NCBI GenBank assembly: GCA_044449065.1
Contig: JBIOHP010000001.1
Span: forward strand, 62,001-126,000
Length of the DNA: 64,000 nucleotides
Reading direction: 5' to 3'
Source of the DNA: JBIOHP01 sp044449065
GTDB taxonomy: Bacteria; Bacteroidota; Ignavibacteria; UBA10030; SZUA-254
This document shows, one piece after another, positions 18,876 to 28,069 of the stretch. A model generated the notes under the pieces. The model saw only the letters and a list, made by a program, of their open reading frames with translations, was not told where the DNA came from and searched no databases. A program made the position numbers and the translations under genes. Position 1 is the stretch's first letter. Each line of letters begins with the position of its first letter.

Positions 18876-19706
18876 ATGTTACATTTTCTTAACCATTACC
18901 GATACTTTATTATTCATGTAGCTATTCTCAGTATCGCGTTTATAATTTTATCTTGCAGCACTGTTCCTTTAACCGGAAGGAAACAGCTTAGTTTGATCCC
19001 AAGTTCTCAGATGTTGTCGCTGAGTACTCAACAGTATGGTGATTTTCTTAAGTCTAACAAAATCAGCGCTAGCCCGAAATCTGTAGCGATGGTTAACACA
19101 GTGGGAAGAAAAATACAAACTGCGGTTGAAACGTATATGGCGCAAAATAATATGTCCGACCGGCTGAATGGATACAAGTGGGAATTTAATCTCGTTGAGA
19201 GCGATCAAGTTAATGCATGGTGCATGCCGGGAGGAAAAGTTGTGGTGTACACCGGCATTTTACCGATAACAAAAGATGAAAAGGGTCTGGCGGTAGTGCT
19301 TGGTCATGAAATCGCCCACGCTATCGCAGATCACGGAAATGAAAGAATGAGCCAGGGCTTGATTACACAGTTCGGAGGCGTGGCACTTTCAGAATTAATT
19401 AAAGACAAACCTGATGAGACTAAAAACCTCTGGATGAGCGCATTCGGCGTAGGCGCCCAATACGGCGCTATGCTCCCCTTCAGCCGGGTTCAGGAGAGTG
19501 AAGCAGATCATCTTGGATTAATTTTTATGGCGATGGCAGGGTATGATCCAAACAACGCACTGGAATTTTGGAATCGCATGGCGCAGCAATCTGCCGGGAA
19601 AGCTCCGCCGGAATTCTTAAGCGATCATCCATCGGATGCTTCAAGGATCGATAAAATCAAGGAAGAATTACCCGAGGCAATGAGGTATTACCAGGGAGGT
19701 CATTAA
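18876..19706 (+). CDS. M48-family metalloprotease, lipoprotein
   Basis: 276 residues. An N-terminal hydrophobic segment ends in a lipobox (ILSC, lipid Cys27), followed by the family lead STVPLTGRKQLSLIP. The zinc site is HEIAH (H144, E145, H148) in VVLGHEIAHAIADHGNERMSQ, and the third ligand is in the ESEADHLGLIFM helix (about 207-215). It is soluble apart from the anchor, so it matches the BepA/LoiP-type periplasmic M48 enzymes that help quality control of outer-membrane proteins rather than the multi-spanning HtpX. It stands alone between two T9SS cargo genes. Confidence 0.92.
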   Translation: MLHFLNHYRYFIIHVAILSIAFIILSCSTVPLTGRKQLSLIPSSQMLSLSTQQYGDFLKSNKISASPKSVAMVNTVGRKIQTAVETYMAQNNMSDRLNGYKWEFNLVESDQVNAWCMPGGKVVVYTGILPITKDEKGLAVVLGHEIAHAIADHGNERMSQGLITQFGGVALSELIKDKPDETKNLWMSAFGVGAQYGAMLPFSRVQESEADHLGLIFMAMAGYDPNNALEFWNRMAQQSAGKAPPEFLSDHPSDASRIDKIKEELPEAMRYYQGGH

Positions 19707-19984
19707 CATCTGAACTAAACTTCTGGTAATCTGCAGGATAATGAAAGCCCTGATTTTTACATATAAAGGGCATATTTTAGAATCTGGCCTATGGTGAATA
19801 TTTAAATCAAATAGACAAGATTTCAAGAATACAGTGATGCCCCTGAATGAACCATCATCTGTACTGAGGAGGGGTAATATTTCCTTTTCAAAATTATTGA
19901 CTTTTTTACACTTTATTGGTAAATTATCAAATTAAATAGCCGTCGCGTCTCCACCAGATAGATCTTGATAAAAAGGATTTAATC
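19707..19984. other. Intergenic region with a promoter
   Basis: About 280 AT-rich bases before the second T9SS cargo gene. The only clear signal is the sigma-70-like promoter at 19897-19925. No RNA gene or open frame was seen. Confidence 0.5.
19897..19925 (+). promoter_or_regulatory. Sigma-70-like promoter for the T9SS protein gene
   Basis: TTGACT and TAAATT are separated by 17 bases, about 60 bases upstream of the ATG at 19985, which itself has AAGGA as ribosome-binding site. Assignment rests on sequence match only. Confidence 0.5.
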
Positions 19985-21349
19985 ATGAAGAATGTTATAA
20001 GTTTTACCATTTTGATCGTTTGTATAAGTGTCGTTACCTCTGTCATATCTTTTTCGCAAAATAATTGGACAAAACTAAGCACCGTTGCCCCCAACACAGC
20101 GATTAACGAACTCGCGGTTAATTCGCTGGGGCAAATTTATGCCGCCACAAACGGCAAAGGATTGCAGCGGTCAACCGATGGCGGTAATACATGGGCGCGA
20201 CTTGATTCCGGCAGCATGCGCACGTACTACTATTCAGTTTATATTAATAATGACACGAATATTTTTGCAGGCAGCTACACGGGCGTCGGGTATCGATCGC
20301 GGGATTTTGGCGCCACATGGAAGAAATTCTATCTTGGTGATTCGACAACTCTTGTGACTGCGTTCGCAGTAGATAAGCGCGGGAAGATCTATGGTGGAAC
20401 ATGCGGCAGCGGATTATTCACTTCAAACGATAACGGAACTACATGGGATACCATTCCTGCCCCTGATTATCCAACTCCTCCAATTTATCCCTATATCACA
20501 TCGATCATTATCGATCAACGTGAAAACGTTTTGGCAGGAACCTATGGCGGCGGAATGTATAGATCAAAAGACCAGGGAAATTCCTGGACGAGAGATTTCA
20601 ATCATGAATATTTACGCGTGAATTCCCTTGCCGCAGGCGCTAACAACAGAATATTTGCCGGCACAGATTTGGGCGTCTTATACGATTCGCTTGGGCGTGA
20701 TACGGTGTGGGATTCTACGAAAACACGTATCATAAAAATTGATACCGCTCGAACCGAATTGCTTCAAGATTCATCAGGACTATTTTACTGGACGGATCCC
20801 GTTTTTCATGTTAATTTGCTCCTCAACGTATTTTCTGTAGTAGGTACCCCCGGTGGTCATCTTTATGGAGCTACTTTTGGACATGGCGTATTCCGATCAA
20901 ATGATAATGGAAATCATTGGCAGCGGTGGTCCACCGGTATTACCGATAGCACTGTGAACACTCTCGTCATGGATGATTCAGGTTATATTTATGCCGGCAC
21001 TACCTCCGGCGGTTTTTATAAATCCACGAGCAGGGATACTACCATGGTAGCTCCGGTCCAAACACATCAACAAATTCTTAGACCTGCCCTGGCAGTGTTA
21101 GAACAGAATTATCCCAATCCCTTTAATCCTTCAACGGTAATACCATTTACGCTTCATCAGAACAGCTATACAACGTTGATTATTTACGACATCCTTGGAA
21201 AAGAAGTTGTGAGACTTGTCGACGGAATGGTGAATGCCGGAAAACACGAGATAAAGTGGGATGCTACTTCGATGCCAAGCGGCGTATATTTTTACCGCTT
21301 TCAAACTACCTCCGTTGTTAAAACCGGAAAATTGTTGCTGATAAAATAA
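19985..21349 (+). CDS. T9SS-exported beta-propeller protein
   Basis: 454 residues: signal peptide (about 1-24, cleavage near SFSQN), a propeller of Asp-box/YCF48-like repeats (STDGGNTWARL, SRDFGATWKKF, SNDNGTTWDTI, SKDQGNSWTRD, SNDNGNHWQRW), and a T9SS type A C-terminal domain from about residue 365 (LEQNYPNPFNPSTVIPFTL, YDILGKEVVRLVDG, final GKLLLIK). It is shorter than but built like the giant protein at 14,268-18,659, and both flank the M48 lipoprotein gene. Probably exported through T9SS and cell-surface or extracellular. Function beyond that is unknown. Confidence 0.92.
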   Translation: MKNVISFTILIVCISVVTSVISFSQNNWTKLSTVAPNTAINELAVNSLGQIYAATNGKGLQRSTDGGNTWARLDSGSMRTYYYSVYINNDTNIFAGSYTGVGYRSRDFGATWKKFYLGDSTTLVTAFAVDKRGKIYGGTCGSGLFTSNDNGTTWDTIPAPDYPTPPIYPYITSIIIDQRENVLAGTYGGGMYRSKDQGNSWTRDFNHEYLRVNSLAAGANNRIFAGTDLGVLYDSLGRDTVWDSTKTRIIKIDTARTELLQDSSGLFYWTDPVFHVNLLLNVFSVVGTPGGHLYGATFGHGVFRSNDNGNHWQRWSTGITDSTVNTLVMDDSGYIYAGTTSGGFYKSTSRDTTMVAPVQTHQQILRPALAVLEQNYPNPFNPSTVIPFTLHQNSYTTLIIYDILGKEVVRLVDGMVNAGKHEIKWDATSMPSGVYFYRFQTTSVVKTGKLLLIK

Positions 21350-21388
21350 TCGCGGGCAATGCTGCCCGGAATAAAAATTCTGTAACAC

Positions 21389-21425
21389 GAAAAACCCCGG
21401 TGAATATGATCCTGGGTTTTTTTAT
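21389..21425. terminator. Bidirectional Rho-independent terminator
   Basis: The stem AAAAACCCCGG/CCTGGGTTTTT has one mismatch, with loop TGAATATGAT and a T run on each strand. It sits between the convergent T9SS gene and the metallopeptidase gene. Confidence 0.85.
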
Positions 21426-21448
21426 TGAAATAGTCGCTGATCGGTTTG

Positions 21449-23530
21449 TTAATCCGAAATTTTATCCAACGCTTCTTTGGTTGCCTGAAGTAATGCCTCG
21501 GCGCCAACAGGGGAGCCGGTGGCGTTCTTCATCCAGATATCGGGCGCGACACGGCCCTCTATCGCCATCCTTTCAAATTCCGGACCTATTGCTCCTGCCT
21601 TCTTCATCTGCTCTTCAATTTGAAACGCAATTAAATGTCCGATAGGGTAATCCGGGAGATACAACTGATCGTTAATCATGTGCGAGTAAATCCCCAGTAA
21701 CACGACGTCGTTGACCTTGAAGACCGGTTGATAATATTTATTCCAAATGTCCTTCGATATCTGGATAGTCGCGTTTTTCAATTGGGCGGGAGTCGCATTC
21801 GGATGATCATACATCCAATGCCAAACACTCATATCGACAAGCGCTACGCCGCATATCTCATAAGCTCCCCAAAAATCATTTATAACTTTCATCGCTTCGC
21901 TTTTTGCGTCGGGAGTGGCGAGCCCGAGCAATTCTATATCATGTCCCTGGAACACAAATGCCAGAGCTTCCGTGAAGGCGGTATTGGGGACGCCCTGAAG
22001 CAGCGTGTGATCAATATAATTAAGGGAAAATGTTTGTTCAACATTATGCCCCATTTCATGAACCGCGATATTATATCCCTTATAGTTCATGCCTCCTTTT
22101 TCCACCCGCGTGCGTAAATGGGCTTTTTCCGACCGCATGCTTGCGCTCGAAGCGTGACCTGAACCGCGTGCGGGATCCACCGCGATGTTATCGGCAATTT
22201 GTTTCGCTTTTTCTGGGCTGAAGCCCAATTTCATCAATAAGTTCGGGATATCCTTTTTATAAGCATTCGCGGTGGGATATTTCTGCGATACAACTGAATC
22301 CAATTGGGCTTCCGTATAACTGCCGCGCTGCATAAAGCCGTTATACCATATATCGAACGGTTCCAATTTGCGTTGTAATCTCTTTTCAATGACGGCTGCA
22401 ATCGACGAAACAAGCGGCGATGAAAGCACCTGTTCAAGCATCGCTTTCACACGGGGTTCGGGGATTTCGCGATCTTCATCGAATCGCCGGTCGATGAGTG
22501 TGGGAGCGGTTGGCGAATAAGGGTCGGCTTTTTTAAATGCGATAAATTTATTCAAAAGCATAGCATATCGCGTATCGGGTTCTGGTGCATTCGTGATGGG
22601 CAATAAGGAAGGGGGCACATCTCCATCTTTTACGGATGAATTTTTTACCTCGTTCGTATACGGGTTCCAATCTATGTTGGGATTGTCGATCACAACCACG
22701 GGAATAGTCTGTGTGACTATACGTTCCATAACTTTTTGAATCATTTTTTGTTTATCGATGCCGCCTTGCGGGTCATTATAATCCGCTTTGATTTCATCCC
22801 GGAGATTCCAATGGGTGAGGAGCCGGAGTTTTGCCGGAAAGATACGTTCGCCCTTCTCATTCAAAAGATGATGCATCCAGATATTATAACCCGCGATATA
22901 TTTTTCGGATTCGGACGCTTTTTCTGAGATATCGAGCGATATTTCTGCCGGTATGCGTATGGAAAATCGTTGAGCAAGGCGCGCCTCAGCCCATGCTCGC
23001 CGTGTCCAATGTTCGCCATCGGTCAATCGCTGATCAAGGGTTGTGAGAGGGAAATTTAGAAGAATGACGAATGCTATTTTGTTTCCAAAGAAATCATCAT
23101 TGATATGCGCTGACGGATCATACCCGGCGAAAATATCGTCCAATGGCAGCATAGGTCCAAGATCGAGATCCGCCTGCCAGCTAAATGCTCTTCCCATTTC
23201 GGTCATATGTCCATCAAGTTGCTCAAATAGAAATTCAAACCGGTTGAACATGGTATCCAGGGTGGGTTGATCGCCGGCGAAATTTGTTCTAACGAAATCT
23301 TCGTAAATATCAACACTGCCGTCTTCTCTTCGCCAAAAGTCACTAACTTGTTGCAACCCTTTTTCAATCCTGGTTCTCTGTGATTCGCCATATTTTGTGA
23401 TAAGTTCATTTTCCAGTTTTTCCTGAGATTTTCTTATCCAGGAAACCGGATTTTGTTGAGCTTCAATGAACGAACAGGCGAAGATGAGTGTTAGTAGTAT
23501 GGTAAGCGTTTCTAAAATAATTTTATTCAT
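21449..23530 (-). CDS. Secreted gluzincin metallopeptidase (HEMGH)
   Basis: 693 residues with a signal peptide (about 1-25, ending FIEAQQN). The zinc motif HEMGH is at residues 491-495 (YNIAVHEMGHNVEQTF), and a glutamate about 27 residues later in NTAFTEALAFVFQG is the likely third ligand, which makes it a gluzincin. The long helical N-terminal region and the overall size fit an M3-like fold (thimet oligopeptidase/PepF type), but typical M3 proteins have HEFGH or similar with a different context, so the family is uncertain. Likely a periplasmic or secreted peptidase. It stands alone on the minus strand. Confidence 0.78.
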   Translation of the reverse strand: MNKIILETLTILLTLIFACSFIEAQQNPVSWIRKSQEKLENELITKYGESQRTRIEKGLQQVSDFWRREDGSVDIYEDFVRTNFAGDQPTLDTMFNRFEFLFEQLDGHMTEMGRAFSWQADLDLGPMLPLDDIFAGYDPSAHINDDFFGNKIAFVILLNFPLTTLDQRLTDGEHWTRRAWAEARLAQRFSIRIPAEISLDISEKASESEKYIAGYNIWMHHLLNEKGERIFPAKLRLLTHWNLRDEIKADYNDPQGGIDKQKMIQKVMERIVTQTIPVVVIDNPNIDWNPYTNEVKNSSVKDGDVPPSLLPITNAPEPDTRYAMLLNKFIAFKKADPYSPTAPTLIDRRFDEDREIPEPRVKAMLEQVLSSPLVSSIAAVIEKRLQRKLEPFDIWYNGFMQRGSYTEAQLDSVVSQKYPTANAYKKDIPNLLMKLGFSPEKAKQIADNIAVDPARGSGHASSASMRSEKAHLRTRVEKGGMNYKGYNIAVHEMGHNVEQTFSLNYIDHTLLQGVPNTAFTEALAFVFQGHDIELLGLATPDAKSEAMKVINDFWGAYEICGVALVDMSVWHWMYDHPNATPAQLKNATIQISKDIWNKYYQPVFKVNDVVLLGIYSHMINDQLYLPDYPIGHLIAFQIEEQMKKAGAIGPEFERMAIEGRVAPDIWMKNATGSPVGAEALLQATKEALDKISD

Positions 23531-23692
23531 CGTACAATCCTTTTAAGGTTCAGGAGATAATATTTTCAACGAAGATTGGAATCTATATCTTCGGGTAGCG
23601 GAATAAATGTAATTGAAATTAGGAGGGTTTCCAAATTTAGGTTACAACCGGTCTCATTGGGCCCTCTAATTGATCGAAAACTCCTTATCACC

Positions 23693-24499
23693 CTATTTAC
23701 GGGCAATAATTAGATAGCCCTCCATGTATTTTTTATTTTCAAAGATATCCTTCATCGCTTCAGTATATTCTTTGCGTTCACTCCGGAGCCGGTTATGTAT
23801 CATTCCGGATAACAATCCTATAATTGAAAACAATCTGGAGAGCCATTCCTGCCAATGTTTTCGCTCTCTCGTTTCTAAGGTAACCATGCTATCGATTGAC
23901 TCGAAACGGAGCAATTCGAACCCGTTGATTTTCAAGAGTTCGCTCCAATCATTCCAGGTTTTATATTTTCCGGTAGATTGAATGATTCCAAACTTGCTCT
24001 TACAGATCGTATTTATTTTCGCTATCTCTTCATAAATTATTTCTGGTAACCAGAGCGTTTCATTCATAACAACTTTACCGCCCGGTTTTAAAATTCTGTA
24101 TATTTCCCTAAGCAGTTCCACAATGACAGAATCTTCCTGGATAGCAAGGACAGACTCCACGTAAATTTTATCAAATGAATCGTCCTCAAAATTGAGACGG
24201 TCAATTGAGGGCATCAGACTGAGAGCGATTTTGGTAGTAACACCGCAGAATTGCAGCCGCGATCTTGCCTTTTCAAGCATCGTTGATGATGTTTCCACTC
24301 CAAATAGCTCAATGAAGGGATATCGTGATATTATTTTAACCAAGGTTGCGCCTGTTCCAAATCCAATTTCAAGAACTTTCTCCCCGGGGTGTAAATCCAA
24401 CTTTTGGAGCAAATGTTCCGTGCCCCGCTCGCCGTGGGCGTGTAAATAGCTTCCATTGATATCCTGATAATAATCCAAGATGGAATTTCGATTTTTCAT
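23693..24499 (-). CDS. Class I SAM-dependent methyltransferase
   Basis: 268 residues. Motif I for SAM binding is VLEIGFGTGATLVKI (about 39-53), followed by an acidic strand-2 end (FGVETSSTML), motif II near DKIYVESVLAIQ and the post-motif LKPGGKVVMNETLW. The short N-terminus YYQDINGSYLHAHGERGTEHL resembles ubiquinone/sterol-type and other small-molecule methyltransferases. The substrate cannot be assigned. It is followed on the minus strand by nothing related; a membrane PH-like protein gene lies upstream. Confidence 0.85.
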   Translation of the reverse strand: MKNRNSILDYYQDINGSYLHAHGERGTEHLLQKLDLHPGEKVLEIGFGTGATLVKIISRYPFIELFGVETSSTMLEKARSRLQFCGVTTKIALSLMPSIDRLNFEDDSFDKIYVESVLAIQEDSVIVELLREIYRILKPGGKVVMNETLWLPEIIYEEIAKINTICKSKFGIIQSTGKYKTWNDWSELLKINGFELLRFESIDSMVTLETRERKHWQEWLSRLFSIIGLLSGMIHNRLRSERKEYTEAMKDIFENKKYMEGYLIIARK

Positions 24500-24537
24500 C
24501 CCTTACTGTAATCCCTATGGATGGGTATTAAGTCGCG

Positions 24538-25146
24538 TCAGGATTTTAATTTACCCAACGTCTTATTCCGTAAGATGGATTTTATCTCTTCCCGGTTTTC
24601 AATCCTCCGGAGATTAATTTTATGCTTCCGATTATCGTGAGTTGTCAGTGTTATCAATCTATCCCCTATAGTAATAGCGACAATGTCCTTCCAACGCATT
24701 CGAAATTTAAAGAAAGGCGAATTCCTGAAAGTAAATCCCTCATCATCCTGCACAAGCTGATGGAGATTTCTCATTTGATGATGAAATATACCCATGAGAA
24801 TGGTCGCCAAAGCAATAATGACGTAAAACAGCGCAGGTTGGAAAAATTTATTCGGATGATAATGATTGATACCCTCAAGGAGGAGAATGAAACCAGCAAC
24901 AATATCTACATAATTTACAATAGAATGTTTCCTCTTGTGAGAATATTTCAATTCATACACGATTAATATTGTAGCTGAAAGTCCGATAATAATATTCAGC
25001 CAGGGAAGCGAAATATGTTCGGTTCTTCCACCGGTTAACTCGTCTACGCCGGTGAAGAGCAGTAATACTCCAGGGATGAGATGATTTAACATCCGGGCAC
25101 GTTGCTGCCGTTTTGTGGGTTTCAGGAATAATATTTGTTGGTTCAC
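24538..25146 (-). CDS. Membrane protein with C-terminal PH-like domain
   Basis: 202 residues. Four hydrophobic segments lie in the first 125 residues (IPGVLLLFTGVDEL, LNIIIGLSATILIVYEL, VDIVAGFILLLEGI, ALFYVIIALATILMGIF). The C-terminal part (about 130-195) is cytoplasmic and alternates beta strands with the pattern GFTFRNSPFFKFRMRWKDI..ITIGDRLITLTT, resembling the bacterial PH domain seen in many membrane proteins of unknown function. It lies between two methyltransferase genes on the same strand. Confidence 0.68.
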   Translation of the reverse strand: MNQQILFLKPTKRQQRARMLNHLIPGVLLLFTGVDELTGGRTEHISLPWLNIIIGLSATILIVYELKYSHKRKHSIVNYVDIVAGFILLLEGINHYHPNKFFQPALFYVIIALATILMGIFHHQMRNLHQLVQDDEGFTFRNSPFFKFRMRWKDIVAITIGDRLITLTTHDNRKHKINLRRIENREEIKSILRNKTLGKLKS

Positions 25147-25214
25147 AATCGATCGGGGTCAGCAGAATTTAATAGTTAATTCTTTTTTTATTTTTCACAC
25201 ATTAGTGGTATTGT

Positions 25215-26108
25215 CTAATTTTTCTTTTTCCGGCAGATCCAAAGTGCGCCCGCGGAATTGATCCACGGATTTAAAGCAGTGAGAATAGAATTAACAAATT
25301 CTCCCAATCCGTTAAGCTCCCACTTGTTCGAGCGATGCCTGAATAGAGGGTAGTCTACATAGAGACCAATATTCATCGGAGGTTTAAATTCGTCGGGAGC
25401 ATGGACAAATATCTCAAAACCCGATTCTTCCAGCAGGATTTGAAATTCTTGCCGTGTGTACCGGTATTCTTCAAATGCATATTGTACCCGCCCCCGCTTT
25501 TTGATCCAGCGTTTTAATCCTTTAAGCGGATTAGCGATAAGTCTTCGGCTCAGATTATTAATCGGGACGGTAACGAAAAATAATCCATCATCTGTCAGTA
25601 GCCGGTAGGTTTCTCTGAACGCTTTCTGGGGACCTTCTTCAAAATGTTCCACAACCCCAAGAGATATTATCGCATGGAATGATTTTTCCGGATAGGCAGT
25701 ATGCAGGATATTTTCTGCGTAGATTGGCGCCTGCGGGTCGTATGCTTTTACAATGCGAAGGGCTTCCGATGCAAGGTCGATCCCAATAATATCATATCCA
25801 AGCGAGCGAAGGTAAAAAACCCATCTTCCCAAACCGCAGCCCGCCTCTAAAATTTTCCCCTTGCGCGGCAGGTATTTTAGAAAATATGGCTCAATTAATT
25901 GATGGGGACATAATGCAATACTTTCTTTTACCGTATCTCCACTCCACGATTGACCATGAGTATCTAGAGCTTCAACTCTCTCAGTGGGAAATAGTAACTT
26001 ATGGGGAGTTCGTATTTTACTCACCGGGGGTGAGATCCTTTCCATTTCGATTCCTATTTGTATTCTTTTTGGATTTATTGGAAGGTAATAATAGGAATTC
26101 TCTGCCAT
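25215..26108 (-). CDS. Class I SAM-dependent methyltransferase
   Basis: 297 residues. SAM motif I is ILEAGCGLGRWVFYLRSLGY, with IGIDLASEAL as the strand-2 acidic end, AIISLGVVEHFEEGP as motif II/III and LLTDDGLFFVTVP as the post-motif. This 'GVVEHF' pattern is typical of Methyltransf_11/23-type enzymes acting on lipids, glycans or small molecules. An in-frame ATG 20 codons later (MERISPP) is an alternative start. Substrate unknown. Confidence 0.85.
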   Translation of the reverse strand: MAENSYYYLPINPKRIQIGIEMERISPPVSKIRTPHKLLFPTERVEALDTHGQSWSGDTVKESIALCPHQLIEPYFLKYLPRKGKILEAGCGLGRWVFYLRSLGYDIIGIDLASEALRIVKAYDPQAPIYAENILHTAYPEKSFHAIISLGVVEHFEEGPQKAFRETYRLLTDDGLFFVTVPINNLSRRLIANPLKGLKRWIKKRGRVQYAFEEYRYTRQEFQILLEESGFEIFVHAPDEFKPPMNIGLYVDYPLFRHRSNKWELNGLGEFVNSILTALNPWINSAGALWICRKKKN

Positions 26109-26187
26109 ATTAACAAATGATATCTCTTGTTACTCTTCAGGTTTATAAGAGAAATAAAAAATAAACAGAATTGACCGCTGGAATCAG

Positions 26188-27105
26188 TTACTTCTTCTTA
26201 TCCTCGGGCTGTAAGAATGTCCCATTTTCCAAATCTTCGAATGCCTTGCGGAGTTGATCCTGTGTGTTCATCACAATTGGTCCGTACCATGCTACCGGTT
26301 CCTGTAATGGTTTCCCTGAAATGAGAAGGAATCGGATTCCGTTCTCTCCGGCTTGCACAGTGACCTCCTCGCCGTTGTCGAATAGTATCAATGAGCGGTT
26401 CCTAGCTTCAACTGGCGGCGAAGTATCCAGCCATCCAACGCTCTCAGTAGGCACCGCCAAAGGCGCAGACGCGTTGCAAAATTTTCCGCCGCCCTCAAAC
26501 ACGTAAGCAAACGCTTGATTCATCATCGCAACTGGCACGGTTTTCTTTTTACCCGGTGGAACAAATACATCAAGATACGTTGGGTTCGCTGCGATGTTAT
26601 CGACTGGTCCCGATGTTCCCCAAAAATTTCCGGAGATGATGTAGACTTTTGTTCCGTCGTCCTCTGTGATGGCAGGCATATCTTTTGCTTTAATTTCTTG
26701 ATATCGCGGGGGAGTCATCTTGAGCGAGGAGGGCAGATTTGCCCATAGCTGGAACCCATGCATCCGGCCTTTCGTATCACCCTTCGGCATTTCCTGATGG
26801 ATGATACCGCTGCCCGCGGTCATCCACTGTACGTCGCCGGCAGAAATTGCGCCGCGATTGCCGATGCTATCGCCATGTTCAACCGTTCCCGCCAGGACGT
26901 ATGTAATTGTTTCAATTCCGCGATGGGGATGCCAGGGGAAACCGGCAAGGTAATCTTGCGGGATGTCATTTCTAAAATCATCCAGGAGGAGAAACGGATC
27001 GAAATCAGAAGTATTACCGAAACCAAACGCCCGCCGCAGATGAACACCTGCGCCCTCGATTGTTGGTTTGGCTTGAATGATTCGCTTTATTGGTCGTAGA
27101 GACAT
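26188..27105 (-). CDS. Pirin-family cupin protein
   Basis: 305 residues forming two cupin folds. The N-terminal pirin motif has the metal ligands in FPWHPHRGIETITYVLAGTVEH (H59, H61) and a further His/Glu pair in GSGIIHQEMP. These are conserved, so iron binding and quercetin 2,3-dioxygenase-like activity are possible. In bacteria the physiological role is mostly unclear and may include redox sensing. The C-terminal cupin has the usual YVFEGGG. Single gene, minus strand. Confidence 0.93.
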   Translation of the reverse strand: MSLRPIKRIIQAKPTIEGAGVHLRRAFGFGNTSDFDPFLLLDDFRNDIPQDYLAGFPWHPHRGIETITYVLAGTVEHGDSIGNRGAISAGDVQWMTAGSGIIHQEMPKGDTKGRMHGFQLWANLPSSLKMTPPRYQEIKAKDMPAITEDDGTKVYIISGNFWGTSGPVDNIAANPTYLDVFVPPGKKKTVPVAMMNQAFAYVFEGGGKFCNASAPLAVPTESVGWLDTSPPVEARNRSLILFDNGEEVTVQAGENGIRFLLISGKPLQEPVAWYGPIVMNTQDQLRKAFEDLENGTFLQPEDKKK

Positions 27106-27194
27106 AATTGCTCCATCAATGTTTAATTGGTCTTAGTTCTTCGTGAATTGGGATTATGTCTATTTAACAATATGGATGCAAAAAAGATTGCAAT

Positions 27195-27210
27195 AGTATA
27201 TTTCAAAGCA
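27195..27210. repeat. Left arm of inverted repeat flanking tRNA-Pro
   Basis: AGTATATTTCAAAGCA, whose exact reverse complement occurs at 27424-27439, with 213 bases and the tRNA gene between them. Confidence 0.8.
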
Positions 27211-27290
27211 CTCATTGCAGTGCAACCGATATAATAACGGTTAAATACTCGGTTTAGCGATATGTAAAGAAAGAATTGTTTAGCCACAAA

Positions 27291-27322
27291 TAAAAAAGGA
27301 ATATCATTTTCGATATTCCTTT
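27291..27322 (-). terminator. Rho-independent terminator of tRNA-Pro
   Basis: On the minus strand, AAAGGAATATC pairs with GATATTCCTTT around a 6-nt loop, followed by a T run (complement of bases 27292-27297). It lies six bases after the 3' end of the tRNA. Confidence 0.9.
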
Positions 27323-27327
27323 ATTAG

Positions 27328-27402
27328 TCGGAACGGCGGGATTTGAACCCGCGACCCCTTGCACCCCAAGCAAGTGCGCTAGCCGGGCTGCGCTACGTTC
27401 CG
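27328..27402 (-). tRNA. tRNA-Pro (anticodon GGG)
   Basis: A 75-nt cloverleaf on the minus strand: acceptor stem CGGAACG/CGTTCCG, D stem GCGC/GCGC, anticodon stem CTTGC/GCAAG with loop TTGGGGT (anticodon GGG), T arm GCGGG-TTCAAAT-CCCGC, discriminator A. CCA is not encoded. It has its own terminator and is framed by a 16-bp inverted repeat. Confidence 0.98.
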
Positions 27403-28069
27403 ATACAGTATTCTTCTAATCAATGCTTTGAAATATACTCAATTACTTTTAGTAAGGCAAAAATTGGGAAAATTCGGCGCCCCTGTTTTAACTTGAATAT
27501 CGCTAATTCTTTTTTATCATTATATACAGTATAAATTAGCGTGATAACGCTTTTCTGAGCGTAAATGTTTTAGACCACGCTCCCACATGGAAAGTGATTA
27601 TCAAGTGTTCCTTAATTCATTTTATATGACCCTGCTTCCATCTGTAGACCAACCCAGTGCTCCGATGGAATGACGGTCTTACCAATACTCGATGTCCCGC
27701 GTTATATATCACGGTGGGGCAAGATCCATTAAACTCTCTTACACATCCGTTAGTGGATCGGATGAGGGACTGTGGAGGACAGAACATGGGCTGCCCTCCT
27801 CTTTTATCTATAATGAGTTTATTCATCATAATCACAGTGACTATGATTACGAGCTTACACCACCCTCCCCCAAAAAGCTTTTCGGGACAGGTTCAATCCC
27901 CATCTTCAAAAAAGGAGGGAACATGATCGGGCAGAGGGGAGTTCTTCCGGAACTTTTACCAGTTATTGATTGGAACTTATCATATAAACATTCGTATATT
28001 TTAAGCGAGTTTTATTCCTGATTCATGAATCAATATCTCACAACCGCTAAAAACCAAAAGGAACGTTGT
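27403..28069. other. Repeat-rich intergenic region without genes
   Basis: About 665 bases between tRNA-Pro and the transglutaminase-like gene. It carries the right arm of the tRNA-flanking repeat. It also carries a segment at about 27865-27921 whose reverse complement (GGGGATTGAACCTGTCCCG) resembles parts of the hairpin repeats at 29.6 and 63.0 kb. Short open frames at 27617-28021 overlap this repetitive material on both strands and look non-coding. Confidence 0.55.
27424..27439. repeat. Right arm of inverted repeat flanking tRNA-Pro
   Basis: TGCTTTGAAATATACT, the exact reverse complement of 27195-27210. Confidence 0.8.

Noticed and set aside
27195..27439. Integrase attachment site at tRNA-Pro
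   Set aside because: The repeats are inverted, the tRNA 3' end is not duplicated and there is no integrase gene.
27617..28021. Open frames on both strands in the gap after tRNA-Pro
   Set aside because: They overlap repetitive sequence and each other on opposite strands; no protein family resemblance.
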